In this document: piece by piece, positions 27,086 through 36,104 of the stretch | Numbering within the stretch: position 1 is the stretch's first letter | Layout: every line of letters starts with the position of its first letter | Assembly: GCF_000720765.1 (NCBI RefSeq) | Contig: NZ_JODC01000003.1 | Location: 620,001 to 684,000, forward strand | Length of the DNA: 64,000 nt | Reading direction: 5' to 3' | DNA from: Streptomyces sp. NRRL S-646 | GTDB lineage: Bacteria; Actinomycetota; Actinomycetes; Streptomycetales; Streptomycetaceae | Program-made: the position numbers and the translations under genes | The notes under the pieces: generated by a model | Databases searched by the model: none | The model's input: the letters and a program-made list of their open reading frames with translations, nothing else | Told to the model about the DNA's origin: nothing

Positions 27086-28858
27086 TCATGGCTCTTCCGG
27101 TGCGTCCGGCCTCCGGGGCGGGTCGGATGCGTCCTTCAGCGCCGCCCAGCGGGACTCGCGGGTGGCGTCGCCGGGCCAGGAGGCCGGTGGCTGGGGTGAG
27201 GGTTCGGCGGGCAGGAAGTCGTACGGGCCGAACCCCGTCTCCTCCTGCTCGCGGAGGGCGCCGTACGCGTCGTCCTGGTCGTAGGGGGCGGAGGGCGTTG
27301 TGGCGTCCGCCGGATTCTGCGCCCCGCCCGCAGCCGACTTCTTCCTCCGGAACCGACCCCTGCCCTTCACCTTCTCCGCCTTCTCCGCCTTCTTCGGGTT
27401 CTCCGCCTTCTTCGACTTCTCCTGCTTCGAGTCCACGGCCTCCGGCCTGGGCTCGACGATCATTGCTGTCGGCTCCACGGTCTTCGGCCTCAGATCGAGG
27501 GTGGTCGACCCGGGTTGCCCGGCCGCCCCACGCCCTCGGCGCGCCCGGCACCGCCAGGCCCGCACGCCGACCGCCGTCGGAATCGCCGCGACCGCCGTCC
27601 ATACGAGCGCCGCACCCCCCGTCTCCCACCACACCGGCCCGAACCTGGCGAGCTCCGCGACCCCGAGCCGCCCGCCCGCCATCGTCGCGAGTACGGCCAT
27701 CGCGGCCCCGCACAGCACCGCCGCCAGCACGGCAGTACCGGCGGTCTGCCGGGCACCGGATGTTCCGGCGTCGGCCGAGGGGGATGCACCGCGCGCCTCC
27801 GCCCCGCCCACGAACCACCCCACCGCGAGTCCGGCCGCCACCGGCACCGCTCCCGCGATCCAGTTCGGCCACGCCCCGGTCCCCGCGTCCGGCACCGCGG
27901 CCAGCAGCGGAAACGGCGGCAGCAGCGGGGCCGGCGCCGAGGACAGCGGGTCCACCACATGCTCCGTACCCAGCACGAACCCGGGCCCGAGGGCGTACGC
28001 CGCCCCCCACACCGCCGCGTTCGGCACCAGCACCAGGCACAGGAACAGCACCGCGAAACGGCCCGACCAGCCCTCCGTCAACTGCAGGAAGGAGTGCCGC
28101 GCCACCCCGCCGTGCCACACCAGGGACACGGCCACCAGCGACGCCCCGCCCCCGACGAGCACCGCCGCACCCGCCCCTGCGGCCCGTGCCGCAATGCCCA
28201 GGCGGGCATGGGAGCCCGGCCCGCGGACGAAGCTCCGCAGACCGGACGGCAGCAGCTTCAGCACACTGTCGAACGCCCGGCGCGGATGCCCGTAGGCCGT
28301 CCACACTCCTGCCCCCGCCATCACCATGACGAGCAACGGCAGACACAGCATGGCCCGCCCCCACGAGGGCCGCAGCTCTCCGCCCGAGGCGTACAGCGCG
28401 GCTGCCGCGCCGACGCCGAGGTAGCCGAGAACGACGCCCGCCCAGGCCGTACGGCCGGACAGCAGCGGCCCGTCCTCCTCGCCGCCGTACACCACGTCCC
28501 GCGCCGCCCGGTGCACCAGCAGCACCGGCAGCACGAACAGCAGCAGCGGCGTGACACCCACGGGGGCGGGGACACCGGAGAGCGTGTCGGTACGGAGCAG
28601 CTCGGTGCCGTGCGCCAGCAGCCACAGTGCGGCGGCGACATGCAGCGCCCCGCCGGGCCCGCTGTCGGGGTACGGCGAACTGATCCAGAACACCATCACC
28701 AGCACGGTGATCGTGCCGAGCCCCAGCCCGGCAGCCACCGCACCGCCCGCCACGCCGGCGCCCAGCCCGGGCGATCGGTCGCGCATCCTGGCCCGGATCC
28801 GGGCACGCAGGTACGGCAACGGAGCTCGGCGAGCAGTCGTCTGGATCACGACCGCCAT
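27086..28858 (-). CDS. Cell division protein PerM-like, DUF6350 membrane protein
   Basis: The 590-residue product has about ten hydrophobic segments over residues 30-420 (for example [40 protein letters not shown] and [20 protein letters not shown]). A charged cytoplasmic C-terminus of about 120 residues is rich in Lys, Glu and Pro ([20 protein letters not shown]). This matches the DUF6350/PerM family of actinobacteria, which in mycobacteria stabilises division proteins. The start is ATG 28858. It is divergent from the sigma-like gene over a 96-base AT-rich gap. Confidence 0.75.
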   Translation of the reverse strand: MAVVIQTTARRAPLPYLRARIRARMRDRSPGLGAGVAGGAVAAGLGLGTITVLVMVFWISSPYPDSGPGGALHVAAALWLLAHGTELLRTDTLSGVPAPVGVTPLLLFVLPVLLVHRAARDVVYGGEEDGPLLSGRTAWAGVVLGYLGVGAAAALYASGGELRPSWGRAMLCLPLLVMVMAGAGVWTAYGHPRRAFDSVLKLLPSGLRSFVRGPGSHARLGIAARAAGAGAAVLVGGGASLVAVSLVWHGGVARHSFLQLTEGWSGRFAVLFLCLVLVPNAAVWGAAYALGPGFVLGTEHVVDPLSSAPAPLLPPFPLLAAVPDAGTGAWPNWIAGAVPVAAGLAVGWFVGGAEARGASPSADAGTSGARQTAGTAVLAAVLCGAAMAVLATMAGGRLGVAELARFGPVWWETGGAALVWTAVAAIPTAVGVRAWRCRARRGRGAAGQPGSTTLDLRPKTVEPTAMIVEPRPEAVDSKQEKSKKAENPKKAEKAEKVKGRGRFRRKKSAAGGAQNPADATTPSAPYDQDDAYGALREQEETGFGPYDFLPAEPSPQPPASWPGDATRESRWAALKDASDPPRRPDAPEEP

Positions 28859-28933
28859 GCTCCCAACGACACGCGCTTTCTCGTCGTAATAGGCAAACCG
28901 CCGAAGTGTCGCTCAATATACGTTTATGTACTT

Positions 28934-28945
28934 TTTCGTACGAAA
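28934..28945. promoter_or_regulatory. TTTCGTACGAAA palindrome before the sigma-like gene
   Basis: An exact 12-base palindrome ending nine bases before the GTG start, overlapping the AAAGGG ribosome-binding site. It shares its core with the site at 25850. The surrounding AATATACGTTTATGTAC is unusually AT-rich for this genome. Confidence 0.35.
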
Positions 28946-28954
28946 GGGCGCATC

Positions 28955-29785
28955 GTGACGCCGATCCCTGCGAGCCCGCAGCCGCTCGAGCTGACGCCCG
29001 CTCAGGCCTTCGACGCGCTCTACGCGTTCTGCGCCCCCGCCCTCGTACGGCAGACGTTCCTGCTCACCGGGCGGCGTGAGCTGGCGCGCGAGTCGGTCGA
29101 GCGGGCCTTCCAACTCGCCTGGCAGCGCTGGCCCGAGGTGGCCGTCGACCGGGACCCGGCGGGGTGGGTACGGGCGACGGCGTACGAGTACGCGCTCTCA
29201 CCCTGGCACCGGTTCCGCCCGAGCGTGAGGCGCCGCGAGCCGCCGCTCGCCGACCGGCGCGACCGCGAGCTGATGAACGTACTTCTGGAACTCCCGCCCT
29301 CGTACCGCCGCGCGCTGCTGCTCTACGACGGTGTCGGCCTCGATCTGCCGGAGACGGCGGCCGAGGCGGAGGCGAGCACTCCGGCGGCGGCCCACCGGCT
29401 GCTGCACGCGCGCGAGGCGATCGCCGCGCGCCTGCCGGAGCTTGCCGACCCGACCGCGTTGAACCGCCGCCTGGTCGAACTGGCCTCCACGGACCGGCAG
29501 CCCGCCCCCCGGCCACCAACGGTGCGCAGACGCGGCGAACGCAGCGCACGCTTCTGGACGCGCGCCGCCATCGCCTTCACCGCGGCCCTGATCGGCACAA
29601 CGGCCCTGGCCCTGCGAACGGCCCCGACCCACTACGAGCCCCCGGTCCCGCCGGGCGCAGTCGTGCAAGGGGTCCCGCCGCGGGTGGCCCGCGGCGCACT
29701 GTCGGCACCGGAGGCCCAACTCCGCGCAAAGCTCCGGGCGGAGACGGCCCACGGCCCGGAACGGCTGGTACCCCAACTGTCCTAG
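28955..29785 (+). CDS. Sigma-70-like protein with C-terminal membrane helix
   Basis: GTG 28955 gives 276 residues. Residues about 15-85 look like sigma region 2 of the SigE-like ECF group (FCAPALVRQTFLLTGRRELA then RAFQLAWQRWPEV). Residues about 100-150 look like a weak region 4 (LMNVLLELPPSYRRALLLYD). A hydrophobic segment near residues 195-215 (AAIAFTAALIGTTALALR) suggests a membrane anchor, unusual for a working sigma factor. It may be a degenerate or membrane-tethered regulator. It converges on sucD, with the terminator at 29867-29901 between. Confidence 0.7.
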   Translation: MTPIPASPQPLELTPAQAFDALYAFCAPALVRQTFLLTGRRELARESVERAFQLAWQRWPEVAVDRDPAGWVRATAYEYALSPWHRFRPSVRRREPPLADRRDRELMNVLLELPPSYRRALLLYDGVGLDLPETAAEAEASTPAAAHRLLHAREAIAARLPELADPTALNRRLVELASTDRQPAPRPPTVRRRGERSARFWTRAAIAFTAALIGTTALALRTAPTHYEPPVPPGAVVQGVPPRVARGALSAPEAQLRAKLRAETAHGPERLVPQLS

Positions 29786-29866
29786 CTGCGGGCAGTCGTG
29801 CCGCTCAGGGTGGCTCCCGACCCAAAGAGAGGCGGCACCCCGTCAGCTCGGGCAAGCGAAAACGCC

Positions 29867-29901
29867 GTGGGCCCGCCCCCCACCCCGGGGAACGGGCCCA
29901 C
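29867..29901 (-). terminator. Terminator of the sucC-sucD operon
   Basis: GTGGGCCCG pairs with CGGGCCCAC around a C/G-rich loop. In the leftward direction the stem is followed by GGCGTTTTCG. It also lies between convergent genes and may work both ways. Confidence 0.75.
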
Positions 29902-29926
29902 CAACGCTCAGCCAAGAAGCGGCTGT

Positions 29927-30811
29927 TCAGCCGGCGAGGATCTCCCGCGCCAGCTTCGCCGTCTCGGTCGGCGTCTTGCCCACCTTGACGCCGGCGGCCT
30001 CAAGGGCCTCCTTCTTGGCAGCAGCCGTACCGGAGGAGCCGGAGACGATGGCACCGGCGTGACCCATGGTCTTGCCCTCGGGCGCGGTGAAGCCCGCGAC
30101 GTAGCCGACGACCGGCTTGGTCACGTTCTCCTTGATGAACGCAGCCGCGCGCTCCTCGGCGTCGCCACCGATCTCACCGATCATCACGATCAGGTCGGTG
30201 TCGGGGTCGGCCTCGAACGCGGCGAGCGCGTCGATGTGGGTGGTGCCGATGACCGGGTCGCCACCGATGCCGACGGCGGAGGAGAAGCCGATGTCACGCA
30301 GCTCGTACATCATCTGGTACGTGAGCGTGCCGGACTTCGAGACCAGGCCGATGCGGCCCGGCTTGGTGATGTCGCCCGGGATGATGCCGGCGTTCGACTG
30401 GCCCGGGGTGATGAGACCGGGGCAGTTCGGGCCGATGATCCGGGTCTTGTTGCCCTGCGAGACGGCGTACGCGTAGAACGCGGCCGAGTCGTGGACCGCG
30501 ATGCCCTCGGTGATGACGACCGCGAGCGGGATCTCGGCGTCGATGGCCTCGACGACGGCGGCCTTGGCGAAGGCCGGCGGTACGAAGAGGACGGATACGT
30601 TCGCGCCCGTCTTCTCGATCGCCTCGGCGACGGTGCCGAAGACCGGGATCTCCGTGCCGTCGACATCAACGGTCGTGCCCGCCTTGCGCGGGTTCACGCC
30701 ACCGACGATGTTCGTGCCGTCGGCGAGCATGAGCTTGGTGTGCTTCATGCCCGTGGAGCCGGTCATGCCCTGGACGATGACCTTGCTGTCCTTGTTGAGG
30801 AAGATAGCCAT
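29927..30811 (-). CDS. sucD: Succinyl-CoA synthetase alpha subunit
   Basis: The 294-residue subunit binds CoA through its Rossmann part ([20 protein letters not shown]) and carries the phosphohistidine in [12 protein letters not shown]. With SucC it converts succinyl-CoA to succinate with nucleotide triphosphate formation in the TCA cycle. The segment [13 protein letters not shown] is characteristic. It follows sucC by 18 bases in one operon and ends with its own terminator. Confidence 0.97.
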   Translation of the reverse strand: MAIFLNKDSKVIVQGMTGSTGMKHTKLMLADGTNIVGGVNPRKAGTTVDVDGTEIPVFGTVAEAIEKTGANVSVLFVPPAFAKAAVVEAIDAEIPLAVVITEGIAVHDSAAFYAYAVSQGNKTRIIGPNCPGLITPGQSNAGIIPGDITKPGRIGLVSKSGTLTYQMMYELRDIGFSSAVGIGGDPVIGTTHIDALAAFEADPDTDLIVMIGEIGGDAEERAAAFIKENVTKPVVGYVAGFTAPEGKTMGHAGAIVSGSSGTAAAKKEALEAAGVKVGKTPTETAKLAREILAG

Positions 30812-30829
30812 GGCTGTTGTCCTCGTCCC

Positions 30830-32008
30830 TTACTTCGCAGCCGCGAGCTCGGCGGCCTTGTCGGCCGCGCCGTCCATGGTGTCCACGCGCTGGACCAGCG
30901 GGTGGTTGGCGTCGGAGAGGATCTGACGACCCAGCTCGGCGTTGTTGCCGTCCAGACGCACGACCAGCGGCTTGGTGACGTCCTCGCCGCGGTCCTCCAG
31001 GAGCTTCAGTGCCTGGACGATGCCGTTGGCGACCTCGTCGCACGCGGTGATACCGCCGAAGACGTTGACGAAGACGGACTTGACGTCCGGGTCGCCGAGG
31101 ATGATCTCCAGGCCGTTCGCCATCACGGCGGCGGAGGCGCCGCCGCCGATGTCGAGGAAGTTGGCGGGCTTGACGCCGCCGTGGTTCTCACCGGCGTACG
31201 CGACGACGTCCAGGGTGCTCATGACGAGACCCGCGCCGTTGCCGATGATGCCGACCTCGCCGTCGAGCTTGACGTAGTTGAGGTTCTTCTCCTTGGCGGC
31301 GGCCTCGAGCGGGTTGGCCGCGTCCTTGTCCTGGAGGGCCTCGTGCTCCGGCTGGCGGAACTCGGCGTTCTCGTCCAGCGAGACCTTGCCGTCCAGGGCG
31401 ATGACGTCACCGGAGGCGACCTTTGCGAGGGGGTTGACCTCGACCAGGAGGGCGTCCTCCTTGATGAAGGTGTCCCACAGCTTGACGAGGACGTTCACGA
31501 CCTTGTCGGCGACCTCGGCCGGGAACTTGGCGGCCGCGACGATCTCGCGGGCCTTCTCCTCGGTCACACCCACGTTGGCGTCGATCGGCGTCTTGGCCAC
31601 GGCCTCGGGGCGGGTCTCCGCCACCTCCTCGATCTCCATGCCGCCCTCGACGGACGCGATGGAGAGGAAGGTGCGGTTGGCACGGTCGAGGAGGAAGGAG
31701 ACGTAGTACTCCTCCAGGATCTCCGGGGCCGTCTCGGCGATCATCACCTTGTGGACCGTGTGGCCCTTGATGTCCATGCCGAGGATGTTGGTCGCGTGCT
31801 CCACGGCCTCGTCGGCGGTGGCGGCGAGCTTCACGCCACCGGCCTTGCCACGGCCGCCGACCTTCACCTGGGCCTTGACGACAGACTTGCCACCGAGACG
31901 CTCGGTGGCTGCGCGGGCCGCCTCAGGCGTGTCGATGACTTCACCGGCCAGCACCGGTACATCGTGCTTGGCGAAGAGGTCCCTCGCCTGGTACTCGAAC
32001 AGGTCCAC
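30830..32008 (-). CDS. sucC: Succinyl-CoA synthetase beta subunit
   Basis: The product has 392 residues with an N-terminal ATP-grasp domain ([38 protein letters not shown]) and the C-terminal CoA-ligase domain with [24 protein letters not shown] and [16 protein letters not shown]. It provides the nucleotide and metal site of the synthetase. It is the first gene of the sucC-sucD operon. No regulatory motif stands out in its upstream region. Confidence 0.97.
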   Translation of the reverse strand: MDLFEYQARDLFAKHDVPVLAGEVIDTPEAARAATERLGGKSVVKAQVKVGGRGKAGGVKLAATADEAVEHATNILGMDIKGHTVHKVMIAETAPEILEEYYVSFLLDRANRTFLSIASVEGGMEIEEVAETRPEAVAKTPIDANVGVTEEKAREIVAAAKFPAEVADKVVNVLVKLWDTFIKEDALLVEVNPLAKVASGDVIALDGKVSLDENAEFRQPEHEALQDKDAANPLEAAAKEKNLNYVKLDGEVGIIGNGAGLVMSTLDVVAYAGENHGGVKPANFLDIGGGASAAVMANGLEIILGDPDVKSVFVNVFGGITACDEVANGIVQALKLLEDRGEDVTKPLVVRLDGNNAELGRQILSDANHPLVQRVDTMDGAADKAAELAAAK

Positions 32009-32274
32009 GCGCTTCCGTCCCTATCAGTGATCTCGCGGTTCGTTGGATGCGTGGGCGTGCCGCGAAGGGCAACGTGACGTCCGCTAGTCACAGGGGAGGC
32101 GCACACGGTGTCCGAGCGCGCGGCATGTCCGTCTCGCAGGTTATCGCTGGTTGCGGAGGGCCCCTAAATCGAGGGTCACACCTGAGCGGTGATACCTGTC
32201 ACATGATGCCGCGCTCACTGGCACGGCGTGCCGGATGTGAGGGCCGGGGGCCGTTCGCAGGCCCGTACAGGAAA

Positions 32275-32366
32275 GGGCCTCACCGGGCTGGGGTTGACCC
32301 GGTGAGGCCCCCTGTACAGCCCCGAAGGGGGCTCGGAGCAGTTGATCCCCACCCCAATGGGGATCA
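32275..32366. terminator. Three hairpins in tandem, terminator region of the repeat-protein gene
   Basis: Stem 1 is a perfect 13-base pair (GGGCCTCACCGGG / CCCGGTGAGGCCC, 10-base loop, 32275-32310). Stem 2 is AGCCCC/GGGGCT (about 32319-32334). Stem 3 is TGATCCCC/GGGGATCA (32343-32366). They lie 86 bases past the leftward gene ending at 32452 and within the 443-base gap 32009-32451, whose other half should hold the sucC promoter. Confidence 0.6.
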
Positions 32367-32451
32367 CCTGGCTCCACCCGCGGGGCTCGGGCCGGCCGGT
32401 CCGACGGCTTTCGGCCGTCCGGGTCCCTGGATCCGCGGAGTCGGTCGAGCG

Positions 32452-34509
32452 TCAGACGCCGTACGGGCTGCCGTACTGGACGTTCTGCGCGTAGCCCGGC
32501 GTGATCGACTCGGTGACGCCCTGGACGCCGGTGACGGCGTGTCCGGCGAGCGGGCCGCCGGTGGACCGGACGGTGTCGGTCAGGTCGCCGGCGAAGGGCG
32601 CGACCTGACCCACGACACCGTGGGCGAAGGGGTCGACGTCCCCGACGACGCCGTACGCGAACGGGGTGACATCGCCCGCGACGCCGTACGCAAGCGTCGC
32701 CGCGCTGCCGCCGACGCCGTGGACCACCGGCTCGACGAGGTCGACGACGGGCCGGGCGGCCTCAATAACCCCCTGCGCGAACTGCGGCACCTGCCCGGCG
32801 ACGCCGTACGCCAGGCCGGTCGCGTGACCGGCCACGCCGTACGCGAGCGGCGCAACGTCGTCGGCGATCCCGCCGGAGAACGGCCGGACGTCGCCCGTGA
32901 CGCCGTACGCCAGCCCGCCCGCGTCCGCCACGGCCTGCCCGGCGACCGGCAGCACGCCCTCGACGGCGGTGTGCGCGACCGGCGGCAGCACGGCGCCCGT
33001 CGCGTCGTCGGTGACCTGCCCCACCAAGCCGGTGGCGTACGACGGCACGTCCGCGAGGACACCACCGGCGACCGGCGCCACGCCGTACACGGCGCCGCCG
33101 CCCACGGACTGCACGTCGGCCACCGCGCCACCGGCGACCGGAGTCACGCCCTGGACCACGCCTCCCGCGACCGGCTGGACGCCCCGCACCGTGTGGGAGA
33201 CCCCCGGCTGCACGCCCTCGACGACCCCGCCCGCGATCGGCTGGACGTCGGCCACCACGCCGTACGCCAGCGCCGTCGCGGCGCCGACCGCGTGACCGGC
33301 GGTCTGCCCGACCCCGGTCACGACACCGCCCGCGACCGGCAGCACGCCGTGCACCGCGCCGGTGGCGACCGGTGCCACGCCGTCCACCGTGTCGACGGCG
33401 ACCGGCAGCACGCCGCTCACGGCGCCCGTGGCCACCGGCGTCACCCCGTCCACGGCGTGGGTGACGGTGGGCGCGACCCCGGCGACGGTCTGCCCGACGA
33501 CCGGGAGGACACCCGCCACCACCTGGCCCGCGACCGGTGTCACGCCGTGCACGGCCGAGGTCGCGACCGGCGGGACCGCCGCCGCGGCCGTCTCCACGAC
33601 GATCGGGGTGACCGTGCCGGGGACGCTCTGGACCGTGCCGACGACCTGCTGTGCGACCCCGCCGACCGTGCCCGTGACATGGCTCGGGACGGCCGCAATG
33701 GAGGCCTGGGCGGCGGAGGCGACAGTGCCGGCCGCGCCCTGCGCGAGCGTGACCGCCCCGGCGGCCCGGCCCTGGGCGCCGGTCGCCGCGGTCTGCGTGG
33801 CGCCGGTGACGCCCGCCGCGGTGCGGCCCGCGCCCGCGAAGGTCTGCTGCGTCTTCGTCCGTACGACACCGTCGACGCCCTGCGCCTGGGTGCGGGCCGC
33901 CGACTGCACGCCCTGGAGCTTCGTCTGGGCGGCGGCCAGCGCCTGCTCCAGTTCCGGCGCAAAGGCGGCGAGGGGGCCGAAGAGGTAGTCGACCTCGCCC
34001 TGTGGGGAGGAGGTCGTGTCAGTGACGGTGGTGGCGCTCTGGCCGGCTGCGGCCTTCGCCTCGGCCTGCGCGGCGCGGGCGGCCTTGGCGCCCTGGATGG
34101 CGGCCGCGCCCTTGACCTTGGACGCCTTCTTGACCGCCTGCGGGGCGGCCACCTTGGTGTCGACGTACTTACGGGCCTGCTCGGCGGTGCCGCCGGGCGT
34201 CGTCCTCTCGGCGCCGGTGACCGTGGAGGTCGCCTTGGCCGCAGTGGAGCCGACCGTCCCGGTGACGCCGGAGACGGTGTGCTGGACGCCGGTGACGACG
34301 CCGTCGACCGTGCCGGTGACGGTGTCGGTCAGCGCGCCGAGGGTGCTCCCGGAGTCAACGGTCGCGTCGGTGGCCGGATCGGATGTCGGGTCGGACACGG
34401 ACAGGGAGGAGGAGGGCAACTCGTCAGCGCTGGCGACGGCGGAACCGAGCGCCCACGCGCCGGTGACACCGGCGGCTATGACGATGGAGCGGCGGATGTT
34501 CTTGTTCAT
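32452..34509 (-). CDS. Secreted protein built of undecapeptide (11-residue) repeats
   Basis: The 685-residue product has a signal peptide (SIVIAAGVTGAWALGSAVAS, cleavage near ASADE). A Thr/Val-rich part and an Ala/Lys-rich helical part (residues about 110-190) follow. From about residue 270 to 655 nearly everything is an 11-residue repeat of the form GVxPVAxGAVx, for example GVQPVAGGVVQ, GVTPVAGGAVA, DVTPFAYGVVG, DVDPFAHGVVG, more than 30 units. Later units favour aromatic residues at two positions. There are no cysteines. An 11-residue period fits a long amphipathic helix or a repetitive beta structure. AAGGA precedes ATG 34509. I recognise no named family; a structural or surface-active envelope role is a guess. 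Confidence 0.75.
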   Translation of the reverse strand: MNKNIRRSIVIAAGVTGAWALGSAVASADELPSSSLSVSDPTSDPATDATVDSGSTLGALTDTVTGTVDGVVTGVQHTVSGVTGTVGSTAAKATSTVTGAERTTPGGTAEQARKYVDTKVAAPQAVKKASKVKGAAAIQGAKAARAAQAEAKAAAGQSATTVTDTTSSPQGEVDYLFGPLAAFAPELEQALAAAQTKLQGVQSAARTQAQGVDGVVRTKTQQTFAGAGRTAAGVTGATQTAATGAQGRAAGAVTLAQGAAGTVASAAQASIAAVPSHVTGTVGGVAQQVVGTVQSVPGTVTPIVVETAAAAVPPVATSAVHGVTPVAGQVVAGVLPVVGQTVAGVAPTVTHAVDGVTPVATGAVSGVLPVAVDTVDGVAPVATGAVHGVLPVAGGVVTGVGQTAGHAVGAATALAYGVVADVQPIAGGVVEGVQPGVSHTVRGVQPVAGGVVQGVTPVAGGAVADVQSVGGGAVYGVAPVAGGVLADVPSYATGLVGQVTDDATGAVLPPVAHTAVEGVLPVAGQAVADAGGLAYGVTGDVRPFSGGIADDVAPLAYGVAGHATGLAYGVAGQVPQFAQGVIEAARPVVDLVEPVVHGVGGSAATLAYGVAGDVTPFAYGVVGDVDPFAHGVVGQVAPFAGDLTDTVRSTGGPLAGHAVTGVQGVTESITPGYAQNVQYGSPYGV

Positions 34510-34753
34510 GCGTGCGTCAGATCCTTAGATCCCTGGAAGCTCCGCGCTCCTTGATCTCAGAGGAGATCCGGGGAGTTCCGGGGCTTCTTCGAAAGGCTTG
34601 GGGACAATTCCGGCGCCGCTTCCGGTCCTGGTCCGGGGAGTCGGGACCAGCGGAGTCGGCGGCTTGCGTCCGGAGAACGAAGAGGTGTCCGGACGGGCGG
34701 GCAGACCTGCTCCGCCCCCGCGCGGCAGGTCCGTGGCGGGGGAAGGGCCTGCC

Positions 34754-35815
34754 CTAGCCGGGGAATACGGGAATGTCCCGGTGCCTGTCCCGGGTACCGG
34801 CCGCGGCCGTACGAACGGCGGCGCCGGGCACGAGCCGCACGAACGGCCGGTGGTTCACGGCGACGGCGTGCGCGTCGCCGTGTCTCGAGGTGCCGTTGTC
34901 GACCGCGGCCCGGTTCGCCGGCACACCGGCCGGGTCGCCGTCGGGGGTCTGCTGCGCCGGGGCGTACCCGGCACCGGCGGCCCGCTGCCCGCCGCCGTGC
35001 ACGGCGGTGGCGCCGGCCGCGGCCACGTCCACGACGAACCTCGGCCTGTACGCCGTACCGCTCGCGCCCGCTCCGGAGCGCCTGTCGTCGACGGCGCCTT
35101 CCGTCCCCGAGTGCCCTGCGACAACCGGCTGCGGCACCTGCGCGACCGGCGCGGGAAGTATCTGGCCCGGCGACGAGGGGATGCCTGGCAGCGAGGGCAG
35201 GCCCGGCATCGACGGGGCCGCGGGCAGCCCCGGCAGCGAGGGCATCGACGACAACGGCGGTATCTGCGCGGTCACCCTGCCCAGCCCGGCGGTCACCGTG
35301 TCCACCAGACCACCGACCGGCTCCACGACGCGATCGCCCACGGAGCGAACGAGCTCACCGGTCAACGGCGTGAGGACCTGACCGGCCGCGCCCGGGGTCG
35401 CGGGACTGGGGTCGGGATTCGGGATGGGCTTGGGATCGGTCGGTGCCCGATCTGGCGCCGGTGCCGTTGCGACGGGAGGCGTCGGCTTGGGCTTGTCCGG
35501 AGCGGCCGGCTGGGGTTGAGGCGCGGACGGAATGCTCGTCAGCCGGCCGACCGTGGCGCCCGACGTGTTCGTGAGCCGAGTGACCGTAGCAACCGTGTCG
35601 CTCGTCAACGACCGGACGCCGTCCGCCGGAGCGGTCGGCACGACCTCGGACGAGGAGGTGGCCGGCGCCCCCTCCGCCGCGTGCGCCTGCTCCCCGCAGA
35701 GGAACCCCAGCGCGAACAACCCGCCCACCAGCAGGACCACTTGCAGCGCACGCCGTCCGGCCGCCGTGCGCATCACGCGCAGAGCGGCACCGGGCAAGGC
35801 TGCTGGCCAGGTCAA
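34754..35815 (-). CDS. Secreted low-complexity Pro/Ser/Ala-rich protein
   Basis: A signal peptide (ALQVVLLVGGLFALGFLCGE then QAHAAEG) follows the TTG start chosen at 35815 (GAGGA upstream); ATG 35773 is an alternative and the frame is open to 35971. About 353 residues result. Residues 45-150 are Thr/Pro/Lys-rich, then short degenerate repeats of the type MPSLPGLP, SMPGLPSLPG and IPSSPGQI occur near residues 195-225, and the tail is basic (HAVAVNHRPFVRLVPGAAVR). Parts (LTPLTGELVRSVGD, VEPVGGLVDTVTAGLG) echo the Val/Gly phrases of the repeat protein downstream, so the two may be functionally linked. No enzyme motif is seen. Confidence 0.6.
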   Translation of the reverse strand: MTWPAALPGAALRVMRTAAGRRALQVVLLVGGLFALGFLCGEQAHAAEGAPATSSSEVVPTAPADGVRSLTSDTVATVTRLTNTSGATVGRLTSIPSAPQPQPAAPDKPKPTPPVATAPAPDRAPTDPKPIPNPDPSPATPGAAGQVLTPLTGELVRSVGDRVVEPVGGLVDTVTAGLGRVTAQIPPLSSMPSLPGLPAAPSMPGLPSLPGIPSSPGQILPAPVAQVPQPVVAGHSGTEGAVDDRRSGAGASGTAYRPRFVVDVAAAGATAVHGGGQRAAGAGYAPAQQTPDGDPAGVPANRAAVDNGTSRHGDAHAVAVNHRPFVRLVPGAAVRTAAAGTRDRHRDIPVFPG

Positions 35816-36104
35816 GAGGGGGTGGTCCTCCCGTGCGGCGGAACGAATTTCACGTAACGAGCCGTAACGAGCTACGAGTCGGCGCGACGCGGTGCGGTAC
35901 GGACGAGGCGGCGCAACGGCGCGCCGCTGATGAGGCGTCGATCCTCGCACGGCCCTCCCGAGGTTGTGCAAGCCCCCCGTTACCGATGGGTAGGCATGTC
36001 CGTTTTGCTGGGCGAAGTCGGACGACGATGCATCGACAAATCGTCAGTGACCGTTTCCTGTCTGCCCGGTCGCACTGATTCCGGTCACGCCGTGTCGTGT
36101 CCGG

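Noticed and set aside
32047..34554. 835-codon rightward frame opposite the undecapeptide gene
   Set aside because: The opposite strand has a signal peptide, ribosome-binding site and regular repeats; this frame is their shadow, with Arg/Asp-rich content.
36037..36062. TCGTCAGTGACCGTTTCCTG as another RecA-NDp promoter
   Set aside because: The first block is TCGTCAGTG and the second is CTGTCT, not TAnnnT; no gene starts suitably downstream.
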